Under the pieces are notes generated by a model. That model saw only the letters and a list, made by a program, of their open reading frames with translations, was not told where the DNA came from and did no database searches. From Acanthacorydalis orientalis (lineage: Eukaryota; Arthropoda; Insecta; Megaloptera; Corydalidae): 64,000 bases of DNA. Location of the stretch: positions 21,112,012 through 21,176,011 of the forward strand of contig CM068313.1 of assembly GCA_034766995.1 (NCBI GenBank), given 5' to 3'. Shown piece by piece: positions 25,290 to 37,559 of the stretch (position 1 is its first letter; each line of letters begins with the position of its first letter). Position numbers and translations under genes: made by a program.

Positions 25290-26652
25290 ATGACAAAGCA
25301 ACATTAATTTCTATTATTTCAATTTTGTTATGATTACTTTATATCTCAAACAGACACCGAAAATTTCATTTAACGAATTAACTAATCGTTCAAAAGCACG
25401 TGTACATTATAAATTTTTATTTAATACATAAAATTTTCTTTTAAATTACATGTACAGTCGATGTGAGGTAAGATAAAATATATCTTTAATACCGCAATAA
25501 AAATAAATAATTATATATTTGAACCTAAAGGCTAAATCACTACTATATCAAACGTAATCGAACAAACCAATAAATGAACCTTACTAAAATTTCTCTGACC
25601 CTTCATTAACCTCAAAATCGCACACATTTTATGATCTACTAATACCGTTGTATTTCTCTATGATGAGGTACGAGGTAAAGTGTATCACTCAGTATTAGTT
25701 CATTCTAATAACATTGGTTCAATACGGATATAAAACTGAAGTATCACATAATTTGCTAATCATTGTTGGAACTTACTTAATAATATATAATAATAAATGA
25801 TTAAAATAAACTTCATTTATCAACCTACATATCAAATTAATTTAAAAAAATATATAAAATGATTTTTTTCTCAAAATTATATTTGCTCTTTAAAAATAAT
25901 AATAATAATAATCTAATTATTAATTAATAATTCTGTCCGTCTTTTTGTAAAATAGCGCCAATACTTTAAATAGAAAAATTTTCAAATTATATTATATTTT
26001 CTGCAGTATTGAATATTTTCATCCATATAATATCTAATTATTTAATAACACAATTGAATACCAATGCTTTATTGTTTGATTAATAGACAAATTACTTCGA
26101 ACGGCTGTTATATAAGTTGTATGCTTACTGTACTCTATTATAACATTGTACACAATACACTATAATATGCCAAAATAGGATAATAACTCTACCGTCTCAT
26201 GTTTCTATGCAGACACGTGTGAAATTCTTACTCTATATATTAATAACTCAATTCAGAGAAATATGTTACAGTTCATACAATCTAATGATTATGGAGTCCA
26301 TAATTTTCTTTTAAATATTTCATAAATTGACAATAAAAACTTATGCATTGTACTAATTTGAAGTATTTACAAGTTTTCAAATTTTGTAAGAGAATCTTAA
26401 AAAAATATTAAAATATACGGTAACAAAAATAATATATATATTAAAAACAATTCATAATAAAGGCTAAAATCTCAGCACAAGAACCAATCTTAATAATTGT
26501 GACATGAATTTAAATCCGAGATAATAAAAAAATGTACTCCTACTAAAAATGATTATCTCAAGTACAAAGTTGGAGTACATTAAAAATTTAAAATCTCTAA
26601 TGAGCTTTTGTTGTATCTCCATTTTAAAGTAATATATCTGTGTTGTAAATTC

Positions 26653-26690
<38 letters not shown>

Positions 26691-27148
26691 AATCCGTAAA
26701 AAATTTATACGTGTTTATAAATTGGTCTGAATTATTGAAAAAAATGTAAAAATAAAAAATTGCAGCAATTCAAAGTAAACAGATTCACTTCTAATCTATA
26801 TAATATTGATCACAGAAGAGTAACAAATAAATATAAATTTTCACTAATGATAAATATATAAATTACTGATGACAAAATAAATTTATTGTAAAGAATTTTC
26901 AGTAAAAAGATATCCGACATTTTAATAACCTAAAATAATATTTTCATTCTCTAAAACAAACTACAATTACAAAAACTCTTAATTCTAACACTAAATTAAA
27001 GCTCAAGATAAAACTGTAAGATAAAAAGAAAATATGCAAATCTTTTATTTTAAGTCATATTTAAATAATAATTTATTATTTGTACTTAATAAACACATAC
27101 TTGTCACAACAAAAACGGTAAGAAAATTTATAACCATGCTATAAGTTA

Positions 27149-27185
<37 letters not shown>

Positions 27186-27389
27186 CCAGCTCATACACTT
27201 TCTTTACAGTTCATACATATAACCCACACGAACATAACACATATGAACCCAAAAAGTACATACAAGCATACACATATAGAAATATGCACACATATTTACT
27301 ACATATTACAAAATGTATGAATGTTATTTTCATTGTACCCGTAAGTTCTCGTGTTTATTCGAGATCATAATACTTTTTTTTCTTTGATA

Positions 27390-27429
<40 letters not shown>

Positions 27430-27870
27430 AGCGTGATATCTAAACAAAAAAATGATACAATATTGGTATGTCACATATTGTATGAAATTGAATTAAATGA
27501 TGCTTTTCTGAAAAACTGATTTGAAAGTGAATAAAAATTTATACATTTTTTTTTGCTTCGGACATTGAAGTGAAATATGAAATAAAATATAAATTTATTC
27601 AATGATAACCTCATTTGAATTACACAAATTCACATTCGTTGTATATATATATATATATTTGGTTAACATACATATATATTAAGGTGCAGTAAGTATCCAA
27701 CGAACTATTAAAATAATAATATTAAAAAATTAATTAGAAACTTAAATTTCAATTGGAAATATTTACAAGATATCCTTAATCAATAGCGAATCATCATAAT
27801 CAGAAATTATACTTCATATCAAAGTATAATTCTTTGATATTATTATTCTTAAACGAAATAAGTTATTGGA
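25290..27870. other. AT-rich desert, no gene seen
   Basis: (TA)n tracts lie near 26657-26688, 27152-27182, 27391-27424 and 27641-27658. A 73-codon frame at 27149-27370 begins inside a TA tract and is not credible as a gene. A GGTTCAATAC at about 25709 resembles a tRNA B box but has no stems around it. Confidence 0.75.
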
Positions 27871-27932
27871 GCGCCGAGTTGCTGAAAAATCGTATCAGAA
27901 TGTCGCGCTCTAAGGACAATGGCATTTCCATT

Positions 27933-28066
27933 GAGATGCGCATAAGCATCAATCTCAAATAATCAATAGTAATTATTCAATATTTTTGATCTAAAAAAGT
28001 ATGTGTGGTTTGTAGAATGAAGAGAGAATTCATTTGTGAAAGTGAATTAGCCACAATTTCAGAACT
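27933..28066. repeat. Dispersed repeat, copy 1
   Basis: Diverged similarity in direct orientation to 31127-31260. Matching landmarks are GCGCATAAGCATCAATC against GCGCCTAAGCAACAATC, then GGTTTGTAG against GGTTTATAG, and TTAGCCACAATTTCAG against TTAGCTATAGTTTCAG. The spacing is conserved to within a few bases. I cannot name the family; it may be an old mobile element or a duplicated regulatory module. A GC-rich stretch (27870-27925) precedes this copy. Confidence 0.6.
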
Positions 28067-28479
28067 GTGCTTTCAGCATCTATCATTAAAGCTCGCAAAT
28101 AAAATTAGATATTTTTATAACAAAAAATAAGATCCATTAAAAAAAATATATTGTTTCATTCATTTATTTCCTGGAAAAATGAAGATTTAATAATAAAGAT
28201 TAATAAACTACACATTGTAACTAAAATACTCTGCCTTACTAGTTAAATATCGTTTGCACACACAATATAAGAATATATATAGACATCTCTAAATGATGTA
28301 AACATTGTATATATTAGTTATGTTTGTAATTGATAGTAAAATGATCCTTTATGGCCAAGAAAACAATTTTCATTGAGTATCGAATACATATGTAGGTCAC
28401 CGCCTGATCAGCTTTTGTTATTTTGATTTGGGAATCAAATAAGAGCGAAATCAGACGTAAACTTGTATACTATTCCGAA

Positions 28480-28720
28480 CGAACATTTCTAACCTGTCGT
28501 CCATTTAATGATTGATATGCTGGTATTGAGTAGTGCACGCAGAACTGCCCCCAAACCCCTTTTTTCTCTCTTTCCGCTCCATCCATCCGGACCGAATGCA
28601 GATCCATAAATCAAAATTGTCGGCTCGTTCTGATGTGTTCCGACCAATGTGAATATTTATTTCGTTGCTGAGCCGATCAAGGAAATGTGCTCGGATCAGT
28701 TCTCTTATACATTTCACAAA
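28480..28720. other. GC-enriched islet, unknown function
   Basis: This is one of the clearest islets, with a pyrimidine-rich run (28555-28590) and words such as GTTGCTGAGCCGATCAAGG. Frames on both strands are open for 65-96 codons (minus 28505-28717; plus 28649-28939), but the plus frames run into a TA tract and none resembles a known protein. Candidate conserved non-coding element or part of a non-coding transcript. Confidence 0.22.
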
Positions 28721-28729
28721 ATGATGAAA

Positions 28730-28785
28730 ATGGCTTTGTTCATTGTAATTTTATTGAAAAAATATACATATCTAAATATAAATGT

Positions 28786-28823
<38 letters not shown>

Positions 28824-29162
28824 AAAATCAAATACTAATTATTTCTTATTATACACGAAACAAGAAAAATGGATGTATCGTTAAATCAAAAATTCATAAA
28901 CACAAAAAGTGTGGATTTTTTTATTTTATTATAGTCTAAACATCCATATTAAAAATTTTATATTTTCCAGTATTAGCTTTTAATAAAACTTTTAAAAATC
29001 AAACTAATATTTTACTGTAAAATAAGTTTTTTTTACTTAAATTAGAATCTATTTAAAATGTAACGAAGCTCACTTTAAAATATCTAGAACGAAATTATAA
29101 GAAAATGTCATTTTAATTTTTAAAAATATATTATTTTTTAACGAGACTCAATATTTTATACG

Positions 29163-29201
<39 letters not shown>

Positions 29202-29325
29202 ATTAATTCAAGACACGTTCACTTTATGCCTTAATTGTTTATTTCTTTCCTTTTGTGTTATTTCCTAAAATTCTTTAACATTATTTCCTTTCATTATATT
29301 AACATTCAATACGTCACTCTATAAC
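28730..29325. other. AT-rich sequence with two (TA)n tracts
   Basis: TA runs lie near 28790-28820 and 29166-29195. Nothing else was recognised. Confidence 0.75.
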
Positions 29326-29329
29326 TGTA

Positions 29330-29580
29330 AGCATGTTGATAATACGGTTACGAAAGAATGTTTTTTTGTCGAATTTTCTCAAATCGAGTGACGAAGAGAT
29401 ACGAAATTTAGTGACCAGCGAAGAGATTTGGTTCATTTCACGTAATTCGTATGCTGTGTTGTGTGTAACCGGAATGTTGTCCATCTAATGGAATGAGCTT
29501 TGAGCTGAATGCGTCGTCGCGCGCCTTAGATGTCAAATAGGGGAACACGCGACGACAGAAACTAACTTTTTGCTGATGTA
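29330..29580. other. GC-enriched islet with a 9-bp GC-rich hairpin
   Basis: The islet contains GTCGTCGCG at 29513-29521 and its exact reverse complement CGCGACGAC at 29548-29556, with a 26-nt loop. In DNA this AT-rich a 9-bp perfect GC-rich inverted repeat is unlikely by chance. A minus frame (29438-29773) is open for 111 codons but consists mostly of AT-rich chance sequence at its start; its last third crosses the islet. No domain was recognised. Confidence 0.28.
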
Positions 29581-29589
29581 TATTTGTCA

Positions 29590-30430
29590 TTTGATTTTTA
29601 GATCGTATTGTCTCGTTTGATATTTTTAAAGTTATATACACCGTTGTATTTTTTTTTATATTAATAGTGAGAAAATAAAGAATGTTTTTGACATCATACT
29701 TTATTGCACATTCAACATATGTATAAATGTATGCATTTATATATGTATTTATATGTAATATACATAAATACATTACTAAATATTGAGTTCTTAAGTGTGA
29801 CAGTTAAATATTTAATATTTTAATTTTTTAAAAAAATATAGGGCACAATTTTTTATTGTTACCTAATTTCATATTTTATGTTTTAAATGTATATTAAAAT
29901 ATCATCATTTACATGCAATACATAAATCAATACAAAATACTAAGACAATATACTAATACTTAATTATTTATTTTGCTCTAGCATAACTGAACTAATTCTT
30001 TCAATAGTCTATCATTGAATTTAAAATATAAAAAAAAAACATTAATATCCGTTAGAAGTTACTAAATAATTTTATTGTTTAATTTTAATTCAAAATTTAA
30101 ATTAAACAAACTCTTACTATAATAAATGTATTAGAACAAAAATGATTTAATATTTTAAAATTAATTTCTTTTTTTGTAAATGTTATGTTCATATATATAT
30201 ATACTATACACTACTTCGCGCATTAAACCATTTTAAAAACCTTAAAAAATTCATGTATATTAATATATTAATAAAAAAGACTAAGTGAAATAATTTAAAA
30301 CAAAATAATTCCTGTAATCTTTTTCAATACAAGAGTATTTATGCGTGTGTGTATATATATATATATACATGTGTATGTTATATACACGCAAGTAGACTGT
30401 ATAAAAAAATATGAGAAAAAATGCGACACA
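29590..30430. other. AT-rich desert, no gene seen
   Basis: It contains a short TG/TA repeat near 30345-30367 and A- or T-rich sequence. No islet or duplication was found. Confidence 0.75.
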
Positions 30431-30439
30431 GAAAGCTAT

Positions 30440-30690
30440 AACTTTGGTTAAAATACGATTAAATCATATGGATATAAAAGAAGGAAACTCGTAGAGCACA
30501 ATCTCGAGCTAAAAGTAGCGGCTGTTGTATAAAGAACATAAAAACAACGGGATTCATTCGCACTGTGTGAGAAATGAGACATATGGTCACATCTTCCGGC
30601 GATGTTACCAGATAACCAGGACGTTGTTTTTGGACTCCAGGCGTTGACGATGCCAACGCTCCTTATCACAACAGTTCATTCGACAAGCAA
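30440..30690. other. GC-enriched islet, unknown function
   Basis: About 230 nt of complex sequence contain words such as CACATCTTCCGGCGATG and GACTCCAGGCGTTGACG. Two overlapping minus frames (30448-30669 and 30459-30656) are open for 65-73 codons. Their products are rich in Ser, Phe and aromatic residues, without a recognisable domain. It could be a conserved regulatory element or a short exon; I see no confident splice junctions. Confidence 0.22.
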
Positions 30691-31126
30691 TTTTACTTGC
30701 GAAACATTTTTTTTATTCGGTATTAAATCGTGTTTGTGTATGTGAAATATTTATGTGTGTACATAAGTAGAGATTATTTATTAGACAGGGTATATGATCG
30801 TTGTTTATTGTATATTGGCTTTTAGTTCACTTATTGAATCAAACAGTCTTATATAAGAAATTAATTTACTGAAATAAGTAAATAATAAAAAAAATACATA
30901 TACAAAAGTTATACTATATATATATATATATAATCCATGTACAAATATAATTTAAGAAAAAAAATTTAAAGAAGTTTATTTGTCAGTAAAAGATTTTGAA
31001 TTTCTAAAATGAGAATTAAAAAAAGTATGTTTAATAAATCGTTGTTTTGAAAATAAAAAAAAAACGAAATTCTTTGAACGACAATTTCTTTTGATAATGT
31101 TCTAATGATGATAGCATCGTCATCGA

Positions 31127-31260
31127 ATTGCGCCTAAGCAACAATCAAAAATAAGCAATAATTATTTATAAAACAATTTTGGTCAATGTCTTTTTTTATG
31201 GTTTATAGTGAGAAAAAATATTTAATTTGTTAAAGTAAATTTAGCTATAGTTTCAGTTTT
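31127..31260. repeat. Dispersed repeat, copy 2
   Basis: This is the diverged direct copy of 27933-28066, about 3.2 kb away. It is more AT-rich than copy 1 and shows many transitions, as expected of an older or less constrained copy. Confidence 0.6.
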
Positions 31261-31609
31261 ATTATTTATAAAATATTTTGGTAATAATTATATATATACA
31301 AATATTAAATATCACTTTAACAACACCTATATCTTTAATTCGATTATTTGCACCTCGTTTTGCAAAAAATAAAAATATCATAAAAGAGTTAAATATTATT
31401 TCAAACTATATTTCTTGCTCGAAAGAACCATTCTATTTTAGATGATTGAATATGATATGTATTGAATCGAAAAGTTCGCTTGAAAAATTTCAAATACCAA
31501 GTAAAAAATATATAGGCCCACAAGGGTGCGCATATCACACCGTAAAATTACAACACATTTTTCAATGTTGTGTAAATTGAGTACGATATTGTTAAAGATT
31601 GCTGTACGA

Positions 31610-31617
31610 TATCGATA
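31610..31617. promoter_or_regulatory. DRE-type motif TATCGATA
   Basis: This is a perfect palindromic TATCGATA, the DREF-binding element known from insect promoters. It sits in a slightly complex patch where GTACGATAT occurs twice (31581 and 31605). There is no adjacent gene, so a promoter role is unproven. Confidence 0.25.
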
Positions 31618-31905
31618 AAAGATTCCAAACCTATGTATTAAATTGACTGGAAAGTTATTTGAAACTGAAATATTTGCATAAATTCTAAGTTGAAAATCTG
31701 GTGCTATTCAACGGATTAAGTATCTTTGAATACAAAGAGAATATTTTCTGTTTCGCTTCTATATTTTAAATAGCTTACTTGTACATAATGGATTTATATG
31801 TTAAAAATCTAAACAATTAACTTAAAAAAATATTCTGAATAATTAAATAAAATTTTCGTTCAAGATTTGTCAATTTGAAAAATAATATTCAAAAGCATTT
31901 GTACG

Positions 31906-31935
31906 TTTTAATGGAGAGCGTTAAAATGGAGAGCG
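31906..31935. repeat. 15-bp tandem duplication
   Basis: Two adjacent copies of TTAAAATGGAGAGCG (first copy starts TTTTAATGG) have nearly no divergence, so the duplication is recent. Confidence 0.75.
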
Positions 31936-32105
31936 TTGCACTTAAAATATTCTGTTTTTATCCGCTAATTTATTATCTTTTTCTTATAATTTATTAAATT
32001 ATGAGTTTTTTAGAATTTCCAGTAAAAATTTTATGTTAAAATAACTACAAAAATTGTGAAATATTTAAATATCAAGTGAAATATTAGTTATGTATATATA
32101 TTTAT

Positions 32106-32110
<5 letters not shown>

Positions 32111-32163
<53 letters not shown>
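32111..32163. repeat. (TA)n(GA)n compound microsatellite
   Basis: A TA run of about 25 nt is followed directly by a GA run of about 26 nt. The same TA-then-GA order recurs at 40205-40243 and 62562-62612. Confidence 0.95.
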
Positions 32164-32167
<4 letters not shown>

Positions 32168-32201
32168 AGAGGCATTTATCCAAGAATGGATTAACAGAGG
32201 C

Positions 32202-32203
<2 letters not shown>

Positions 32204-32278
<75 letters not shown>

Positions 32279-32281
32279 GCA
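32204..32281. repeat. Long (TA)n tract with (TATG)n end
   Basis: About 62 nt of pure TA are followed by TATGTATGTATGCATA. This is among the longest uninterrupted runs in the window. Confidence 0.95.
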
Positions 32282-32399
32282 TATTAGAATGGAACAAAGA
32301 GAGAGAGAGTATATTTTAAAACATTAGATTCAAACTAACACTTGTACACAAATAATAAATTTGAAAAAAAAATCTGATACAGTTTCAAGTTTGACATTT

Positions 32400-32720
32400 A
32401 ACCATAAAGTCAATAAAAAGTAATGCGTTCGCAGTCTAAATGAAGGAGTTTTGACTCGCTCCATCCAACACTATCTGCATGAAATTCAAAATAACAACCA
32501 TTTTCCTGTCTCCATGCAGACCAATGTATAAAGTAAATCTTGCAAATTTATTCAATATAAGACTATTTTGACGTTGCCAAAGTTTCGGATGTTTATTTTG
32601 TTGGTGTAGACTTGACAATGAGGTTTTGTGAGTGATACAATGCTTTTTATCTGTCTGCAGTGACACACGTTTCATTGAACTTATAACAAACTTTTGTTGT
32701 TCTTTTACAAACAATATTTT
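32400..32720. other. GC-enriched islet with a 95-codon minus frame
   Basis: The sequence is of ordinary complexity on both strands. The minus frame 32436-32723 is open for 95 codons and its product is Lys/Gln/His-rich without low-complexity runs. I recognise no domain, and no promoter or splice pattern supports it. Either a fossil of an unknown mobile element or a conserved element is possible. Confidence 0.2.
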
Positions 32721-32729
32721 CATTTTGTT

Positions 32730-34140
32730 TTTAGATTTTAAACATACATATATATATATATATAATTTATTGTATCAATATCATAAAAACATATTACAAG
32801 ATAATAAAATGTTGTCACGCTCTTCATTGAAAAACTTTATTTTTTCATTCATAAAGTGCAATATATTTTTTTCGATAAGATTATGAGTTTAATATTAAAG
32901 TACACAACGAAAAAATAAATCAGGGAGATATTATTTACATAATTCAGTTTTTTATTTATAAAATCTTTTAATTCCATTTAACATAATAGACTACTCTTTC
33001 TTTATCTTTATATCTACAAGAATAATTTGAATATTATCAATAAAATATATTGATTTGTTACATATTTCTGTTTTCAATTATATAAAAATATTTTTTATTT
33101 ACAATTGAAATCAATTTTACGCTATGTGATAATATATTTATATCCAACTGAATTATAGGGTATTGTAAGATTTATATTACCTAAATTCTATATACCTATG
33201 TATGTGGTAGGCTTAACAGTATACTCGTATTAATATAGAAAAATGTATCTAGGATTTATTTTATAAACTTATAATAAAATAACATACATACGTGTGTGTA
33301 TATATATATAATATATGTGTGTGTATTTATTACATTGAAATTCTTAAAAGCAGAATTAAACTCACCATTATTTATTTGATAGCAATAAATCCTTCGACAA
33401 TTGTAATTTCATATTCCATAAATTATGTAAATGACTTTATAAATATACATTTTTACACACCTGAACGATGAATGAATGCATTGAACACTTCCAAGCTTTG
33501 ACAAATGGTTTACGAATTTTATATATATATATATACATCATAATATTAGTAGGACAAAATTTGTATTGTATATTATAAAAAGAAATGGATATTGATTTTT
33601 ATTCATTTTGCGTTGTGTTATCTTTTCATATACGATAACTTTAATGTTTTAAATTATTTTTTTCAAGTGGACATTTCAATTCAATATTATATTTTTTATT
33701 TATAACATTTGAAATATTATAAGATTAACTAAAAGTATCTATCATTAATTAAAATAATTTTTTTAATATGTATCGAAATTTAAGTTTATTATCTACTTTT
33801 TCCATAGAATTTTAACCTACATTTATGCAATTTTATTATACTTAAGACATTTGAATTCATTTATGCTTTCATGTCTGAAAAAAACATATTACATAAAAAA
33901 AATAAATTATATATGTGTGTTTATGTAATAAAAACCTATCTTCAAAAGTTAAGATTTTGTTATGAAAAAATATACAAAATCTTCTATCTATTTAGAGATA
34001 AATTGACGTCGGCCAACTATAAAAATGAAAATGTACACATGAACATTATTAACACATTCTTTTCAAAGAAGTTTAAATGTGTAAGCTGACGTATTTGCTA
34101 ACAACATGTATTTTTCACTTATTTGTTTATTCGTTTATTT
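32730..34140. other. AT-rich desert, no gene seen
   Basis: It holds short TA runs near 32747-32764, 33299-33320 and 33519-33535. The plus frames 32632-32886 and 33871-34089 show Lys/Phe/Ile/Asn bias typical of chance frames. Confidence 0.72.
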
Positions 34141-34149
34141 CTTTCGACT

Positions 34150-34440
34150 TGATAGTATTGTTTACCGTATTATAAATGTGAAAAATGTTCGTGTAAGCCA
34201 CAAACTAAGAGAATCCGTTCGGTGTTAGAACTAGTGATTGGTCACGTGGTAATTACTCGTGTAACTGACAGTAAAATATAACGCCTTGCTCTTCATTACT
34301 CCATGATGTGGTAGCCGTTATTTATTTGCACTGTTTGTAATGTGGGTCACTATTAACACGTTTGACAGAGTGGTTCGCCACTGGTATTGTCTTTAAAATA
34401 ATGCTTTGTTCTGCAAAATACGTACTCGGGGATTGAACAC
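34150..34440. other. GC-enriched islet, candidate enhancer
   Basis: Within 20 nt there are an ATTGG (inverted CCAAT, 34237-34241), a CACGTG E-box (34243-34248) and TAATTA (homeodomain core, 34250-34255). Many CG-containing words occur and no frame is open across it. The dense motif cluster and lack of coding potential favour regulatory DNA. Confidence 0.3.
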
Positions 34441-34785
34441 TATCTCATATATGAAATGATAAAGTTACTTGTTTCAAATTATTTCTACAATACATGATGA
34501 GCGATTTTGTATTTTACATTGAGACAATTACTGTTACAAAAGTTTTAAAATACACATATATAGCTATACTCATTAAATTTTGTGTACCTTACAATCAAAG
34601 ATAAAAAATAATTCTCTCACTGAATCATTATAACATATAACTTTTAAATATTATACAAATAAAACTTTTATTACAATATTTTAATTTAAAGAAAATAAGG
34701 TTAATGTAAATTTCATTCTTATAAATATTTTATCAAATGTAAATAATATTGAAATTAATTCCAAAAAAATAATAATACTATAATG

Positions 34786-34786
<1 letters not shown>

Positions 34787-34842
<56 letters not shown>
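34787..34842. repeat. (TA)n tract, about 55 nt
   Basis: Pure TA run. Confidence 0.95.
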
Positions 34843-34848
<6 letters not shown>

Positions 34849-34938
34849 TAATATTCATATTACCAAAAAACATATTTTGTTGTTTCTTTTTTTATTATCG
34901 AGAAAAGTTGCTTAAAAACTGCGAAAAGTAGTTATAGA

Positions 34939-34949
34939 CTATATATATA

Positions 34950-35009
<60 letters not shown>

Positions 35010-35010
35010 A
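34939..35010. repeat. (TA)n array with periodic TTA interruptions
   Basis: Three TA runs are separated by single TTA steps, so the array changes phase twice. This suggests growth by duplication of a longer TA-TTA unit. Confidence 0.93.
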
Positions 35011-36084
35011 TAATTAAGAGTAAAAATATTTTGTCAATATTTATCTCATTAAACTACCTGATCACTTTGTATCAAACATAATAACCAATTACTAAGTGTT
35101 TCAGACAGTATCAAATATTTTTAATAATATATATTTTATAAACAAAAACTTCAGATTTGTAACGACAAATACTTTTTTTAAAATTATATTTTATTGTAAA
35201 ATGTGTCGTCAACAATTTTAAAATATCTTCCGATTAAAAAATAATAATATCTTTTACTCAAATAAGACTTTTTACTGATAGTGTTAATCTTATATTATTG
35301 CTATTTTGTACATTGATTCAATTTTTGTTGTTTCAAATATCAAATATTATTTTTATTTCCTCTTTCTGTTTCTCTCTCTCACACACACATACATACATAC
35401 ATATATTTATATTTACATGTATGAATGTATACATGCATATAATATGCAATAAAAAACGCAAACATCCTACAACATTTATAAAGTATAAATTTAACTTTCA
35501 AATCAGTACATAAACCTACATAGAGATGAAAAAATAAGCTTTCCAAAAAACGGTCGACTGTTATCCTCGATGAAACCAATTTTGAATCACAATGAAATAA
35601 AAATAGCATTCTCTACAAAACGCACAACAAAAAAGAAAAGTTTTTTTGGAAGTTATATGTTTATTTTTGTTGATTAGTTCATCTCTAACCAGGGACCTAC
35701 ATGTCATTGATTGATCGTACCCTTGAAAATGTCACGTAAAGTTTATTGTGACAACATACGGTTTTATGAAGATAAACACGAACCTTATTTTTCGATTTAG
35801 AACAAATTTCCTTGAGAAAATATGAAGGGTTGCTTGAAATATAAATTGAGAGTTTTTACTAGCCTGCATAATACAAAATTCAATGTTTTATTTACATATT
35901 AATACTGAAAGAATCATTTTATTTTTCAATGTGGTGAAATATTTTTACAAATTATTGAAAAATTAATTTATATTTAAAAAGGCAATCACAAGCATATGAA
36001 CTAACGATTTTTTTATTTAGATACAGTTGTGATTTTTTATTTGATCAGTTATTTCTATACGAGTACAAACAAAGATAAATCATC

Positions 36085-36110
36085 ATATCAAACGATTATA
36101 TCAAACGATT
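36085..36110. repeat. 13-bp perfect tandem repeat
   Basis: ATATCAAACGATT occurs twice back to back without a mismatch. Confidence 0.85.
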
Positions 36111-36291
36111 ATTATGAATGCATAAAATAATTGGCCATAGTTTGCAGTTATTGTTATGATTATATTTAGTTATACATGAATATTACTATATAAATGGTAT
36201 ATATTTATTAAATGATATAAAATAATTACTCTACTAATAAAGTAAAATAATACCTATACCTATATGCAGACGTACCTGAAATAAAATTCAA

Positions 36292-36335
<44 letters not shown>

Positions 36336-37146
36336 TGTAATAAAATTTATTCAACATGAGTAATAAAAGTATGTTAAAAATAAATTAGATAAAAATTAAA
36401 TTAATCTAATTGATAAAAATTTATAAATAATTAACCTATACTTTCAACTATATTTTATTTTTTTTATAGATTTATAAGTAAAAAGGTAATTTAAAATGAT
36501 ACTTAAAAAATATCTGATTTACGCATTTCAATTATATTTCATTTGACTACATAAATAAATTTGTTTTTTAAAAAAAAATGTTTTAGGCTGAATAAATATA
36601 GAAGTATATTTTGTATTGTTATTTGTATTCGCATTCATTTTATCTGTATGATTTCTTTTTAAATTTTATATTCTTAAATTCAACTATAATTTAATTTAAT
36701 GCATTGAAAAATGCAATTACTATTAAAACAATTTTTTTCTCCATAAATTGTTTCATGTTTTCGTTCTCATAAATGTTGACAAATTTGTAGTAAACATAAA
36801 TAAATACAATTTAATTCATTTCAACTCGCATCATTTTAAAATTGTCTGTTTAATAACAATTTTGTATTATATGTATACTTTCATTTCATTTTCGATTCCT
36901 ATTTTTGTAAACCTATTTACTAATTCAAACCGTCAATTCAATGAATAAACATCACCTCTGTTTATATTTATTTTATAATTGCATATCATTAACAACAATA
37001 AATCAGATTAATTATAATTTTGTATGCCCAAATAGGTGTTATGTACAGATTATTTTCTTCCCACGTATTTGAAAATTGCTTTATTTATTTAACGTTTTCA
37101 ACAGCTGTTCAATGAATATCAATTTCTCACAGATTCACACAAACAT

Positions 37147-37251
<105 letters not shown>

Positions 37252-37281
37252 GGAGAATAAATTCGTTTCTTATGATACTAA

Positions 37282-37310
37282 GCACTCACTCACGCACTCA
37301 CTCTCTCTCT

Positions 37311-37341
<31 letters not shown>
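37282..37341. repeat. (TC)n(TA)n compound microsatellite
   Basis: CACTCACTCTCTCTCT leads into a TA run. Read on the other strand it is TA followed by GA, matching the order at 32111, 40205 and 62562. Confidence 0.94.
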
Positions 37342-37344
<3 letters not shown>

Positions 37345-37559
37345 CAAAATCGCATTTAAAGAAAACAACAAAATGCAGAATAATGTCATTGAAAGAAAAA
37401 TGATTACTTACAATATTTCAAATTCATGAGTTTTAAATAAACTTTTATACATCCTCTGAATTATATACAATTCTTTCGAGAATTCACGTACACAAATTAT
37501 TACAAATATAAAATAAAATTCACGAAAGAAGAACGCTTCCGAAGTAATATATTTTCGAT

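Larger units (their letters stand above)
30700..32100. other. AT-rich sequence with a repeat copy and a small islet
   Basis: It contains a short TA tract near 30916-30931, copy 2 of the dispersed repeat (31127-31260), a small more complex patch at 31500-31640 and a 15-bp tandem duplication at 31906-31935. No open frame was seen. Confidence 0.65.

Noticed and set aside
25709..25719. GGTTCAATACGG resembling a tRNA B box
   Set aside because: No cloverleaf arms or A box at the right distance.
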